Origin: Sideroxydans lithotrophicus ES-1
Lineage (GTDB): Bacteria > Pseudomonadota > Gammaproteobacteria > Burkholderiales > Gallionellaceae
DNA length: 64,000 nucleotides
Reading direction: 5' to 3'
NCBI RefSeq assembly: GCF_000025705.1
Contig: NC_013959.1
Coordinates: forward strand, 2,798,001-2,862,000
Shown: positions 17,470 through 25,893 of the stretch, piece after piece
How the letters are laid out: each line of letters begins with the position of its first letter
Numbering within the stretch: position 1 is the stretch's first letter
The notes under the pieces: generated by a model
Database searches by the model: none
Told to the model about the DNA's origin: nothing
What the model saw: only the letters and a program-made list of their open reading frames with translations
Program-made: the position numbers and the translations under genes

Positions 17470-17883
17470 ATGAGCATAGCAATTGAGAATCTTAAATCTG
17501 CCCAACAGCGGGCGATGGCTGGCAGGCCCAAGGTCAGTGGTTTTCCTTACTTGGCCGAAACGCTTCGGCGTGCGGGCGTAACGCGAAACATCTGGTCATT
17601 GCCTTCGTGCCAAAGCCTGTATCTGACTGAGAAAGGCCCAGTCGTTGTTCAAGGATCACCTCTGGTTACCGGCATGGCAGACGTGCCTCCATTCAGCCGC
17701 GATGCGCTCATCACTGCGTTGCGTACTGATCAGGCTGGGAACAGTACGTTTCCCGAGTTCTTGACAGCGACATGGAGAGCCGGTGTTGTTAAGTACGATG
17801 TGGACTTTGCAGCGCGAACCTGCACTTATTATGGCGTTGGCGAAGAAAAATACGTTGAGTCGTATCCTGCGGTTGAAATATGA
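17470..17883 (+). CDS. DUF1398-family protein
   Basis: A 137-aa protein strongly resembling the DUF1398 family, sometimes labelled phage envelope protein without functional proof. Typical stretches are FPYLAETLRRAGVTRNIWSL and the C-terminal ARTCTYYGVGEEKYVESYP. A TTGAGGAGAA lies about 7 bases before the ATG. A strong terminator follows. The gene sits between two toxin-antitoxin pairs. Biochemical role is unknown. Confidence 0.85.
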   Translation: MSIAIENLKSAQQRAMAGRPKVSGFPYLAETLRRAGVTRNIWSLPSCQSLYLTEKGPVVVQGSPLVTGMADVPPFSRDALITALRTDQAGNSTFPEFLTATWRAGVVKYDVDFAARTCTYYGVGEEKYVESYPAVEI

Positions 17884-17889
17884 ACTGAG

Positions 17890-17917
17890 AAAAAGCCCGG
17901 CATCGCCGGGCTTTTTT
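17890..17917 (+). terminator. Rho-independent terminator after the DUF1398 gene
   Basis: Perfect stem AAAAAGCCCGGC / GCCGGGCTTTTT with a three-base loop and a T run, six bases after the stop codon. Near-symmetric A/T flanks mean it may also serve the opposing methyltransferase gene. Confidence 0.9.
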
Positions 17918-17999
17918 GTTTAACACTACGCTAGCAATCCAACCTTCCCTTCAAAGCGTCATGCCACCGGATAATCCAATGCCTGCTTTCATCGGGCAG

Positions 18000-18857
18000 T
18001 CAGTGCAGGCGTGGCTTTTCTCCGCAGATGACCAGCGCCGACCAGTGGAGCCTTGCTTGTCCGTCGTTTGAGGTTTGCTGCGCAATTTCATGCACCGTGC
18101 GCCGGATCTTCTCGCGCGTTGGTTCGTCTGCCTTGGCCAACCCGGCGACGACCGGGGCAGCAACCGAGGTCATGAAATTCCAGTACTGTTCCGCGGATTC
18201 GAACACCAGCTCCCCGGCGACCTCTGTTTCGGCGACGTTTTCGAGCCCCACTTCGCGGTACGCTTCGGTCATGAGGCCCGGTGTCGCGCACCTGAACAGT
18301 CCCGGTGCGTCGCGCGGCGTGGGCGGCATCTCCACATTGGCGGCGATGGCGCCCATGATGGTGGTGGCCCATGAATTCTTCTCGGGGGCGCCCCAAACTG
18401 CCGTGCAAATATGTGCTCCCGTGCGGGACACGCGCGCCATTTCTCTGAGTCCGAGGTTTATGTCGGGAAAGAACATGAACCCAAAACGGCACATGACGGC
18501 GTCAAAACTTTGATCCGCGAAAGGCAATTCACAGGCATCGCATTGCCTGGTAGCAACGTTGGCAAGCCCACGATGTGCGGCATTTTCGTTGGCGACTTCG
18601 AGCATGCGTTCGGAGAGGTCTGTGAGGGTCACCTTTCCCCTGGGTGTGAGCTTTGCGGCAGACAATCCCGGTTCACCTGTGCCCGCAGCTATGTCGAGCA
18701 CTTGGGACGTGTCCCGTAGTTTGGCGCTGCGAATGAGTTGCTCTCCGATCGGGGCCATCCAGTCCACCACGAACTTGTCCCACTGTTTCCAACCGGCGGA
18801 AAATCGGTCCCAGGTCTGGCGTTGCTGATCCCTGATTTGAATTAATTGTTGATTCAT
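18000..18857 (-). CDS. Class I SAM-dependent methyltransferase (UbiE-like)
   Basis: A 285-aa methyltransferase. Motif I is VLDIAAGTGEPGL, followed by TLTDLSERML (acidic end of strand beta 2) and FDAVMCRFGFMFFPD. The architecture matches the UbiE/COQ5 type, but the substrate cannot be inferred. Start chosen for AAGGAG six bases before the ATG; an in-frame ATG 16 codons upstream has no site. It stands alone on the minus strand, facing the DUF1398 gene across the terminator. The region upstream (18858-19400) is gene-poor. Confidence 0.88.
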   Translation of the reverse strand: MNQQLIQIRDQQRQTWDRFSAGWKQWDKFVVDWMAPIGEQLIRSAKLRDTSQVLDIAAGTGEPGLSAAKLTPRGKVTLTDLSERMLEVANENAAHRGLANVATRQCDACELPFADQSFDAVMCRFGFMFFPDINLGLREMARVSRTGAHICTAVWGAPEKNSWATTIMGAIAANVEMPPTPRDAPGLFRCATPGLMTEAYREVGLENVAETEVAGELVFESAEQYWNFMTSVAAPVVAGLAKADEPTREKIRRTVHEIAQQTSNDGQARLHWSALVICGEKPRLH

Positions 18858-19396
18858 GATCATCTCCTTCACTAAAGGGGTCTGAATCGCACTGCTATCC
18901 CGCATTCAAATCCCAACACGAATTAGGTTTGTCGAATCACATCAGAATGCGCAAGTAAGCGTAGTACTTCTCGCCCATTTTGAAAAGACGGACCGTTGCC
19001 AACTACTGACGCTTTTGCTCAGACTGAGCCGATGCGCGGTAGTTCTCGTATTGCGCTACTGTGAATAGGGGGATTTTGACTGCAGAAAAGATCGATTGGG
19101 AACTGAGCACAGTTTCCGAATCAATGAGGACATGTCGAAGCGCTCTCGTTTCATGAGAATAAAAGGGGCCAATCAAAGGAGCCAGGCTCGATTTGATTTT
19201 TCAGGAAACCATACGAGAGCTAAAGGAGTCAGCACCACGTTTTCCTATTGCGCAAACAACTATTCAACGAACGGCAAACGATTGGGGTCAGCATCGGAAT
19301 ATGTGCGGATACCAAATTCGTCAGCCTTTTCGAGTTGGGGTAACCACTGGCACGTATCACGGCTCCCTTTCTCTGCCCGCCACCCCAAAACACACA
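18858..19396. other. Gene-poor stretch with a dispersed repeat
   Basis: About 540 bases with no credible gene on either strand. It contains copy 2 of the CACCACGTTTT repeat and AAAGGAGTCAGC-like filler common around rearranged accessory loci. The promoter of the methyltransferase should lie at its left end. Confidence 0.5.
19232..19268. repeat. Copy 2 of the CACCACGTTTT dispersed repeat
   Basis: Reads CACCACGTTTTCCTATTGCG continuing to CAACTATTC, matching copy 1 at about 17418-17453 in the same orientation apart from three substitutions. Confidence 0.6.
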
Positions 19397-19418
19397 ATAT
19401 CTCTAATTGAGATATAAT
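19397..19418 (+). promoter_or_regulatory. HigBA promoter -10 with overlapping operator palindrome
   Basis: Perfect inverted repeat ATATCTC-TAATT-GAGATAT (19397-19415) overlaps a consensus TATAAT (19413-19418). Seven bases after the -10 lies the toxin ATG (19425), so transcription probably starts at the start codon. No good -35 hexamer is visible. HigA binding here is inferred from position. Confidence 0.6.
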
Positions 19419-19424
19419 GCCTCC

Positions 19425-19709
19425 ATGCACATCATCACTCACCGCCGCATCGTGACTGCGCAGCAAGAGCATCCGCAATGCGCGAGTGCTTTGGAACAGT
19501 GGTACCGGCTGTGCAAAAAGGCCGAATGGCGCAATTTCTCGGAGTTGCGAAAGCTGTTCCCCAGCACTGACAAGGTGGGCGATGTATTCGTGTTCGACAT
19601 TGGCGGAAACAAGCTGCGCCTGATTGCCGCTATCCACTTCAATACGGGACGGGTGTTTGTCAGAGCGGTATTGCCGCATAAGGAATACGACCAAGGAGGT
19701 TGGAAATGA
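19425..19709 (+). CDS. higB: HigB-family mRNA-interferase toxin
   Basis: A 94-aa HigB toxin (HigB_toxin family). It has the IVTAQQEHPQCASALEQWY N-terminal region, KLFPSTDKVGDVFVFDIGGN and the conserved LRLIAAIHFNTGRVFVRAVL strand, ending HKEYDQGGWK. It cleaves mRNA on the ribosome by family analogy. Start chosen at this ATG because an upstream in-frame ATG lies inside the promoter -10. It overlaps higA by ATGA. Confidence 0.92.
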   Translation: MHIITHRRIVTAQQEHPQCASALEQWYRLCKKAEWRNFSELRKLFPSTDKVGDVFVFDIGGNKLRLIAAIHFNTGRVFVRAVLPHKEYDQGGWK

Positions 19710-20107
19710 ACGCACGAGTCAAAGCAGCAATCGAGCATTGGAGCTATGTCGCACCGCTGTTGCAGCCTGCGCGCAATGCCAAGGAGTATGCGCAGTTGGT
19801 TGAGGCGCTGGACGCAGCTATCGATGCAGGCGGTGCGGATGAGAAACATCCGCTCGCGCGTCTGGTTGATTACCTCGGCGATCTGGTTGCCGAATATGAA
19901 GCCAAAGACAAAATGCCGAAGGCTGCGACTGGCGCGGATGCGCTACGTTACCTGATGCAGTGCGATGGCTTGCGCCAGGTTGATCTGCCGGAATTGGGTA
20001 GCCAGGGCGTGGTATCCGAGTTGCTTTCTGGGCGGCGCGAGTTCAATACCCGCCAGGCAAAAGCTTTGGCAGAACGGTTTGGTGTTTCGGCGGCATTGTT
20101 TTTGTGA
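19706..20107 (+). CDS. higA: HigA-family antitoxin
   Basis: A 133-aa antitoxin. It has an N-terminal toxin-binding region and a C-terminal XRE-type helix-turn-helix (QVDLPELGSQGVVSELLSGR, then NTRQAKALAERFGVSAALFL). The AAGGAGG six bases before the ATG is strong, unlike the toxin, which would favour antitoxin excess. It likely represses the operon at the palindrome 19397-19415. A further small gene follows 17 bases later. Confidence 0.93.
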   Translation: MNARVKAAIEHWSYVAPLLQPARNAKEYAQLVEALDAAIDAGGADEKHPLARLVDYLGDLVAEYEAKDKMPKAATGADALRYLMQCDGLRQVDLPELGSQGVVSELLSGRREFNTRQAKALAERFGVSAALFL

Positions 20108-20124
20108 TTCAAAAAGTCATGGTA

Positions 20125-20325
20125 ATGAATCTAAATGATGTGCTGACTGCGCTACCAGCCAAGCACCGGGCGAAAGTGCCGCAACGGGCAAATGAACTGT
20201 CAGCATTCTTATCGCCGGAGTGGCACGGGTTGGCATTGAAGGAGGCGGAACGTGCGGTCGCTGAAAATAAGGCTGGCTTTATTCCTTTGGATGCAGCCAA
20301 GAAGACATTGCGTAACGGCACTTAA
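20125..20325 (+). CDS. Small protein downstream of HigBA, unknown
   Basis: A 66-aa protein beginning MNLNDVLTALPAKHRAKVPQ, with helical charged sequence. It resembles in style the short components of addiction modules, but I cannot assign a family. The frame is open back to a GTG at 20104 overlapping the higA stop; the ATG at 20125 is preferred on composition. It could be a third member of the HigBA operon or an antitoxin whose toxin has been lost. Confidence 0.5.
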   Translation: MNLNDVLTALPAKHRAKVPQRANELSAFLSPEWHGLALKEAERAVAENKAGFIPLDAAKKTLRNGT

Positions 20326-20409
20326 ACAAATTAATGAACAATTCGATGTGGTCAGTCTCCATTGATCCACATTGAATCATTACACCCAAGCAACTTCGGC
20401 CAACCCTCC

Positions 20410-21156
20410 TCAATCTTCCCCCTGAGCCGCCCCGCAGCACTTCTTGTACTTCCTCCCGCTGCCGCAACTGCAAGGTGCATTGCGGCTTATCTTTGGAATC
20501 TCGGCTGCAGCGGCTTTGCCATTGGCACTGTCTGCCGCACGGCGTTGCGGCGCCCAGAATTTGTAGATCCAGCCGATGCTGGCCGGGATCTGTTTTGAGA
20601 GTTCTTCACGCTGGGCCGGTGTCTTTACCAGCTCTTCTTCTGCCTCGCTGATCTCCGGCGCACCCAGCAGGTAGATCGGTCGCAATGCCACGGGGCCGTG
20701 TTTTGATTCGAACAGGGACTGCCAGCCAGAGCGCTGCATGTCGATGCCGGTCATGAATCCATGCGCCCACATCTCGCCGTCCATGTATTCGCGCTCGTCG
20801 CCTTCGAAGACTTGCAGATCAAACACGGGCTCGAAATGCTCGGCGTCCTGTTGCAGGCTCCAGACGATTGCGTTCATGTGGCGCGCGAGCAGGTCGGTGA
20901 TTCGTGCTGCCTGGGCAGCGGATACGAATGCCGGTGCGTCTGCCGCTGTCGGGCCCCACACGCGCGGCATCCACTCTTCCGGTTTTGGCAGCGCCGGGCC
21001 GCAAGCAAGGGCAGTGAGGAATCCATCCAGACAGTCCAGCAGCATGACTTCGTTGGTGGTGGCGTCCGACATCAGAAAGCTGTCGAGCTCGTCCATCTCC
21101 TGTTCGGAGAGCGCGGGGGTGACTTCTTCATCATCGAAGGATTCTTGGTTTGACAT
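20410..21156 (-). CDS. UPF0149/YecA-family protein with SEC-C zinc motif
   Basis: A 248-aa protein. The N-terminal and central UPF0149 domain includes LLDCLDGFLTALACGP and MWAHGFMTGIDMQ. The C-terminal SEC-C metal-binding motif is CSCGSGRKYKKCC (about residues 231-243), as in the tail of SecA. YecA-like proteins bind ribosomes and may help target nascent proteins; the role here is inferred. It stands alone; its 5' side carries a palindromic repeat cluster. Confidence 0.92.
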   Translation of the reverse strand: MSNQESFDDEEVTPALSEQEMDELDSFLMSDATTNEVMLLDCLDGFLTALACGPALPKPEEWMPRVWGPTAADAPAFVSAAQAARITDLLARHMNAIVWSLQQDAEHFEPVFDLQVFEGDEREYMDGEMWAHGFMTGIDMQRSGWQSLFESKHGPVALRPIYLLGAPEISEAEEELVKTPAQREELSKQIPASIGWIYKFWAPQRRAADSANGKAAAAEIPKISRNAPCSCGSGRKYKKCCGAAQGED

Positions 21157-21192
21157 GATGCTTATTCCAATTCTGTTTGGTTATTTGAATTT

Positions 21193-21370
21193 ACTCCCTT
21201 CGCCCGCAGGCGGGATAACCAGCGACTTGGTTGACGTTGTTTGGCAGCCTAGTCGAATGGCTAGTAGTTACATCAGAAGGGCTGGGGATGAGGGACTGAG
21301 CTTCACCCTCAAACTGGCTTCAACCTGCCGCCCCTCACCCTAACCCTCTCCCGCTTGCGAGAGAGGGAAT
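21193..21370. repeat. REP-type palindrome cluster holding copy A of the 62-bp core
   Basis: The left palindrome arm (CTCCCTTCGCCCGC AGGCGGG) is followed by the 62-bp core at 21215-21276 (starts ATAACCAGCGACTTGG, ends TTACATCAG) and the right arm AAGGGCTGGGGATGAGGG. A second, inverted unit with CCCTCACCCTAACCC and CTCTCCCGC TTGC GAGAGAGGG ends at about 21367, just before the dUTPase-like stop. The layout mirrors the cluster between parE and parC. Confidence 0.85.
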
Positions 21371-22069
21371 TTATTTCCCTTCCTGAACGATCAGGTATCT
21401 CGCCTTGAGCGAGCGGTAGAGCTCGTCGCGGACATTGGCGGAATCCAGATCGGCGATCTCCAGCACCTCGACCAGATGTTCGTTGTCCTCGCGGCCATCC
21501 CATATCTTGATGTAGGTGCCGGCCTTGTAGCCGTGGTCCTGGCGGAACACGTTGAGCACGTTCTTGCCGACATATTGTTTGAACAGGTCGTTCCATTCCA
21601 TGTCGCAGTCGTGCAGCAGCGATTCGAACAGCGCGAGGCTGGTGCGCCTGGCTGCGGCGAGGCCCACCAGCAGGTCGAGCTTGTCCAGCAGGTTCAGTTG
21701 GGCGAGCACATAGTTCTGGTTATCGAACTGCACCGACTTGTGGTGCAGAGCGAGTTCGGCCTGCATCTCCATCTGCGCCTGGGCGATGTTGCCGAGTTTG
21801 ACCTGTATGGCTGCGGACAGGATGAAGTGCCAGATATCGACCAGCTCCATGCGCAGTTGCGCCCAGTCGCATTCCTGCTTCTTCCACCACTTCCAGCCGT
21901 GGTGCTCGACCGCTTCGACGCCTTCGACCTGGATGGCGCGATGCCAGTTGTTGTTGGCGGCAACCCAGGCGGGGTTGACCTTGCTGTTCATGCCGTCCTG
22001 CAGTTCGAGCATGGTGAGGAGTTGGGTCTCGGAGATCGTCATTTTGCCGGCCTTGGGTAAAGCGGTCAT
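21371..22069 (-). CDS. dUTP diphosphatase-like protein, dimeric (MazG-related) type
   Basis: A 232-aa all-alpha dUTPase-like enzyme that would convert dUTP to dUMP and keep uracil out of DNA. Features of the dimeric dUTPase family: LLTMLELQDGMNSKVNPAW at the start, then EAVEHHGWKWWKK and MELVDIWHFILSA with the metal-binding acidic residues. Starts at 22069 or nine codons later at 22042 are both possible; the longer upstream frame looks non-coding. The gene ends right at the palindromic repeat cluster. Confidence 0.85.
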   Translation of the reverse strand: MTALPKAGKMTISETQLLTMLELQDGMNSKVNPAWVAANNNWHRAIQVEGVEAVEHHGWKWWKKQECDWAQLRMELVDIWHFILSAAIQVKLGNIAQAQMEMQAELALHHKSVQFDNQNYVLAQLNLLDKLDLLVGLAAARRTSLALFESLLHDCDMEWNDLFKQYVGKNVLNVFRQDHGYKAGTYIKIWDGREDNEHLVEVLEIADLDSANVRDELYRSLKARYLIVQEGK

Positions 22070-22199
22070 TTTACAGTATGGCTCTCTTTTGATTCCTGCT
22101 ACATCAAGCAAACCGAATGCAGGCCACGAAGCAGAAGACGCGACGGTTTGGGTGTTGTATAAAGGCACCATCTAAAGACACGCCCATCAGGAAATTCAA

Positions 22200-22685
22200 A
22201 TGAACAGATCGCTTCTGCTTGCCTTGGTCTTCATCGCACCGACCTTCAATGCTTTCGCTGATGACCAGAGTCTGGTCTACGTCGCTGCAGGCACTGGTAC
22301 CGGGAAGGCCAATCTTGCCATCGGTGCCGGGACTACTGTGGATGTGCTGGAGGTCAGTTCCATCGACCTCGGCAAGGTCGGCGGGAATTACACCGTGAAG
22401 TTCCAGGGCTTGTCGCTGGTGCAGAATGCCGTGCCCGTGAAGAACATGAACCTGATGTTCCGCGTGGGTCTCGGCAAGACCACGACGACTTTTACCAGCG
22501 GACTCACCGCGAGCAGGACCGGGATCGGCAGCGGTGTGATCTTCGGACTTGGTGCGCAGTATCATCCCCTACCCCACCTGGCCTTTCGCGGCGAAGTGAA
22601 CCGGATCACCTATGCAACCGCCCCCGATGGCAGTTCGCACGCGGCAACCTACCCGGTGACGATCAGCGCGCTGTATATATTCTGA
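22200..22685 (+). CDS. Small outer-membrane beta-barrel-like secreted protein
   Basis: A 161-aa protein with a clear signal peptide (MNRSLLLALVFIAPTFNAFA). Alternating polar/hydrophobic strands follow (NYTVKFQGLSLV, NLMFRVGLGKTTTTF, GVIFGLGAQYHPLPHLAFRG), and the C-terminal residue is Phe (ALYIF), the usual barrel-assembly signal. It resembles OmpA/OmpW-type eight-stranded barrels; function unknown. AGGA lies 7 bases before the ATG. Divergent from the dUTPase-like gene. Confidence 0.75.
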   Translation: MNRSLLLALVFIAPTFNAFADDQSLVYVAAGTGTGKANLAIGAGTTVDVLEVSSIDLGKVGGNYTVKFQGLSLVQNAVPVKNMNLMFRVGLGKTTTTFTSGLTASRTGIGSGVIFGLGAQYHPLPHLAFRGEVNRITYATAPDGSSHAATYPVTISALYIF

Positions 22686-22739
22686 CGCGGCCTGCCTGCA
22701 TGCATGTGCATGCCCAGAACAGATAGCGACATCCGATGA

Positions 22740-23393
22740 TCACTTCGGTGTTGCAACAACCACTTCGGTGGGCACGCCGAACTTGACCACCACGTTGCGC
22801 CGATCCGGCGACCAGTTTGCAAAATCAAAGAACCGGTCGAGCCGGAGCGGACGGCAGCCGCCCACCAGCGCGGGATGCAGGCGAAAGGCCAGCGACCACA
22901 GCGTGCTGACGATGCGCGAAGCCACTGTCACCCCTTGTGTCAGGCTCGCCACGCAAAGCTTGCCGCCGGGCTTGAGCACGCGGTGCGCCTCGGCGATGGC
23001 CTGGCGGATGTCGTCTTCGGGCAGGATGTCGAACAGGTAGACGCAGACGACGCGGTCGACGGAATGATCGGGCAGCGGGAACTGCATGGTGCCGTCGGTC
23101 TGCATCACTTTCGCGCGGTCGGCGTAGGGTGCGATGCGCTGTGTGGCAAGCCCGATCATGGTGCTGCTGAGGTCGATGCCGAGGTAGGAGGCCGTTGCAG
23201 GCAGGTGCCTGCCCAACAGGCGTAAGGCGAAGCGCCCGGTGCCGCTGGCAAGCTCGAACACGCTGGCAGCCTGTTCGAAAGCGGCGTGTGCGATGAGGTC
23301 GTCGAGCGCCGCATCTTCATAGAATGCCTGCGCATCCTGCTTGCTGCCGAAGCGGTCATAGAAGGCCTGTGCCTGTGGTCGGGTGAAGAGCAT
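22740..23393 (-). CDS. Class I SAM-dependent methyltransferase
   Basis: A 217-aa methyltransferase with motif I VFELASGTGRFALRLL, a post-I acidic strand (YLGIDLSSTMI) and motif DRVVCVYLFDILPEDD followed by EAHRVLKPGGKLCVASL. It probably acts on a small molecule or lipid; the substrate is unknown. Start chosen for AAGGAGA six bases before the ATG; an upstream ATG eight codons earlier lacks a site. Divergent from the cyclic-nucleotide-binding gene. Confidence 0.88.
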   Translation of the reverse strand: MLFTRPQAQAFYDRFGSKQDAQAFYEDAALDDLIAHAAFEQAASVFELASGTGRFALRLLGRHLPATASYLGIDLSSTMIGLATQRIAPYADRAKVMQTDGTMQFPLPDHSVDRVVCVYLFDILPEDDIRQAIAEAHRVLKPGGKLCVASLTQGVTVASRIVSTLWSLAFRLHPALVGGCRPLRLDRFFDFANWSPDRRNVVVKFGVPTEVVVATPK

Positions 23394-23531
23394 GCGGTCT
23401 CTCCTTGCGTTGGGCATCGAGAGCCTTCAGGTTACTTCCACATCGCCCCGCTTTTCAAGTTGACGCCCTTTCGCCCTCGCAGTAAATTCCGCGCCCCCAG
23501 CCAGAATCAACGAAGGCGCTCAGCACCAGAC

Positions 23532-24377
23532 ATGGACAATCTCGATTTCACTGCCCCACCGCCAAAACCGACTTTCGATACCAGGGTCGCGCTGAAATAT
23601 TTCAAGGCTTCGGGCAGCCCGCTGGATGTGGCCGCAGGCACGACGCTCTTTGCCAAGGGCGACAGGGCCAATGCACTGCTCTTCCAGCGCGACAGGATGT
23701 ATTTCCTGGTGGAAGGCGATGTGGAGCTGACGGTGAATCGTGCCGCTATCGGCACGGTATGCAACGGCGACATCTTCGGCGAGATGACGCTGATCACGCG
23801 CATGCCGCGCACGGCGACAGCCAGGGCCAAGACCGACTGCCGCCTCTACACGCTGGACAAGGACCAGCTCCATGCCGCACTCGGCGCTGCGCCTGAATTC
23901 GGCCTGTTGCTGATGAGCATCATGATCACACGCTTGCGCGACACCATCGCCGCCGTGAAGTCCTCAGGCATGCTGTCCGGCGAGGCCGGCGCGGAAGATG
24001 CGGGAGTGTTCGACAAGAAGCTGCTCAACAAGCTGGTGGATGAGCTGGACGACAGCACGCGCGTGCCCTACCAGGCCACACGCAAGATCATGGAAGAAGG
24101 CCAGGCCGGCGTGATGATGTATGTGGTGCTGGAGGGCAGCGTGGCGATCGCGATCCAAGGCAGCACGGTGGCGACCATCGGACCGGGCGGCATGTTCGGA
24201 GAGATGGCGCTGATCACGCGCGGCGAGCGCATCGCCAGTGCGATCGCACAGACCGATTGCGTATTGCTGGCGATCAGCCGCAATGTGTTCCTCGACCTGG
24301 TCTGTTCCAATCCGAAGTTTGCGGTGTCGCTGCTGGGTGCGGTGGGCAACCGCGCACGGCAACTGGCGGCGCGGTAG
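23532..24377 (+). CDS. Protein with two cyclic-nucleotide-binding domains
   Basis: A 281-aa protein with two tandem CNB domains. The first phosphate-binding cassette reads FGEMTLITRMPRTATA (about residues 81-96), the second FGEMALITRGERIASA (near 220). Both keep the Gly-Glu and Arg of the cassette. No DNA-binding or kinase domain is attached, so it is a stand-alone sensor or regulatory subunit. Start inferred from where similarity begins; the upstream frame is open but Arg/Pro-rich and non-coding in style. Confidence 0.85.
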   Translation: MDNLDFTAPPPKPTFDTRVALKYFKASGSPLDVAAGTTLFAKGDRANALLFQRDRMYFLVEGDVELTVNRAAIGTVCNGDIFGEMTLITRMPRTATARAKTDCRLYTLDKDQLHAALGAAPEFGLLLMSIMITRLRDTIAAVKSSGMLSGEAGAEDAGVFDKKLLNKLVDELDDSTRVPYQATRKIMEEGQAGVMMYVVLEGSVAIAIQGSTVATIGPGGMFGEMALITRGERIASAIAQTDCVLLAISRNVFLDLVCSNPKFAVSLLGAVGNRARQLAAR

Positions 24378-24394
24378 GTTGGATCTCTTTCGCT

Positions 24395-24616
24395 TCAGCG
24401 GAACGTACGCAACACCTGTCTCTCGGCCTTGAGCCAGTCTTCCAGTTCGTAACCGGGTTCGAAGCCGCGTTTTTCCGCCAGGTAATAAGCAGTCTGCCGG
24501 ATCCTTGACCGCAATTCCGTGGCCTTCTTCTTTGCTTGCTCGTGGAAGTCTGGCTGGCCTTCGGCGTTGAAAGGGATGACCAGTTCCCCGTACAGTGGCG
24601 TCTCTTCCTGGCTCAT
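24395..24616 (-). CDS. DUF2934-family small protein
   Basis: A 73-aa protein. The C-terminal half (RIRQTAYYLAEKRGFEPGYE followed by DWLKAERQVL) has the RxxAYxxxExRG and DWxxAE pattern of the DUF2934 family. Function unknown. The ATG at 24616 gives MSQEETPLYGELV; an ATG 13 codons upstream is less likely. Located between the CNB protein and the isochorismatase-like gene on the opposite strand. Confidence 0.75.
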   Translation of the reverse strand: MSQEETPLYGELVIPFNAEGQPDFHEQAKKKATELRSRIRQTAYYLAEKRGFEPGYELEDWLKAERQVLRTFR

Positions 24617-24712
24617 GGTGAATGCCCCGCAAATAAGGGCATCCATTAGTAGCAAACCTTGGTTACAAAAAAATGAATGCCGCTGATGTGGCCGGGCAGC
24701 GCCCCAGCCATC

Positions 24713-25279
24713 TCACTTGACCAGTTTCGACAGCTTCTTGAACGATGCGGTGCCGGCGATCTTCAGCAACTGGAACACGACTGCCTCTGTGCAGGTGGGC
24801 ACGGCTCCGGCCAGCACCATGGCCTCCATTGCGGTTTGCTTGTTATCGGCGCTGCGGCTCAGCACGGCGTCCTTGACGACATGCACGTTGAATCCTTCTT
24901 CCAGCAGTTCGATGACGGTTTGCAGCACGCAGACATGCGTTTCCATGCCGGCGACGATGAGCTGCGTCCTGCCGCTCTCTTCCAGTCGGTCGACGAAGGC
25001 CTCGTTGCCGCAACAGCTGAAGGTCATCTTTTCATGGCAGGGTGCGGCAGGCGCCCTGTTCTTCAGTTCGCTCAATGTCGGGCCCAGCCCTTTGACATAC
25101 TGTTCGGTGAACACCACCGGTATCGCCAGTTCATTCGCGGCCTCGAGCAGGATGCCGGCATTCCTGGTGAGTTGGCTCAGCCCTGCCTGATCCATGGCGG
25201 CGCAGAGTTTTTCCTGCACATCGATGACGAGCAGCACGGCTTTTTCCGGTTCGAGCATGAATTTGTTCTGGATAGACAT
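24713..25279 (-). CDS. Isochorismatase-family cysteine hydrolase
   Basis: A 188-aa enzyme of the isochorismatase/nicotinamidase-like superfamily, closest in style to YcaC. The nucleophile Cys lies in ETHVCVLQTVIE, and the catalytic Asp in LLVIDVQEKL. A Lys in the HEKMTF region may complete the triad. Substrate unknown. GGAG precedes the ATG. It neighbours a PEBP-type gene on the same strand, 137 bp away. Confidence 0.9.
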   Translation of the reverse strand: MSIQNKFMLEPEKAVLLVIDVQEKLCAAMDQAGLSQLTRNAGILLEAANELAIPVVFTEQYVKGLGPTLSELKNRAPAAPCHEKMTFSCCGNEAFVDRLEESGRTQLIVAGMETHVCVLQTVIELLEEGFNVHVVKDAVLSRSADNKQTAMEAMVLAGAVPTCTEAVVFQLLKIAGTASFKKLSKLVK

Positions 25280-25416
25280 GGTTTCTCCATTGCATGGCGT
25301 GATTCGGTGGCGGAATTATGATGGAAGACCAATGGCGAGGATAGGCGACGGCAGCATCAGCTTCATTTTTCCGCTGCTGTGGTCATCCCGCTCTCTGCGT
25401 CATGCACCCGGCGAGT

Positions 25417-25893
25417 TCAATGCTGGCGCTGGTAACGACCGATCAGTTCGGCGCGGCTGATCGTGTAGCCCTGCATCATGGTTTCCAGTGCGGCCTTGGT
25501 GGGCGACTTCAGGTCCGGCAGCACGATGTCGAGGGCGATCAGTTTGTGGAAGTAGTGGTGGTTCCCTGTCGGCGGGCAGGGTCCACGATAGCCGATGGCC
25601 TGCCAGTCGTTCTTGCCCTGCAATGTGCCCGGCGGCAGCGCAGCAGCGGCGATGCCTTCGGGCAGTTCGTGCGTGTCGGGCGGGATGTTGTAGAGCACCC
25701 AGTGTACCCAGGTCATTTTCGGCGCCCTGGGGTCGGGTGCGTCCGGGTCGTCGATGATCAGGACCAGGCTTTTGGTGTTTTCCGGCACGCCGCTCCAGCC
25801 CAGTTGCGGGGAGACGTTCATGCCGTCGCAGGTATGGCGCTCGGGGATCGCACCGTGGTTGGGAAAGGATGCCGAGGTGATGGTGAATGGCAT
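25417..25893 (-). CDS. YbhB/YbcL-family (PEBP, Raf-kinase-inhibitor-like) protein
   Basis: A 158-aa phosphatidylethanolamine-binding-fold protein. Diagnostic stretches are CDGMNVSPQLGWSGVPENTK then LVLIIDDPDAPDP, WVHWVLYNIPP, and IGYRGPCPPTGNHHYFHKLI, the ligand-pocket loops of the family. AAGGAG precedes the ATG. No signal peptide, so cytoplasmic. Function in bacteria is poorly defined. Confidence 0.93.
   Translation of the reverse strand: MPFTITSASFPNHGAIPERHTCDGMNVSPQLGWSGVPENTKSLVLIIDDPDAPDPRAPKMTWVHWVLYNIPPDTHELPEGIAAAALPPGTLQGKNDWQAIGYRGPCPPTGNHHYFHKLIALDIVLPDLKSPTKAALETMMQGYTISRAELIGRYQRQH

Noticed and set aside
14900-20340. Integron cassette array, suggested by toxin-antitoxin pairs and a GTTAAGT near 14907
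   Set aside because: Single core-site matches are expected by chance; no paired attC hairpins between genes and no integrase gene were seen.
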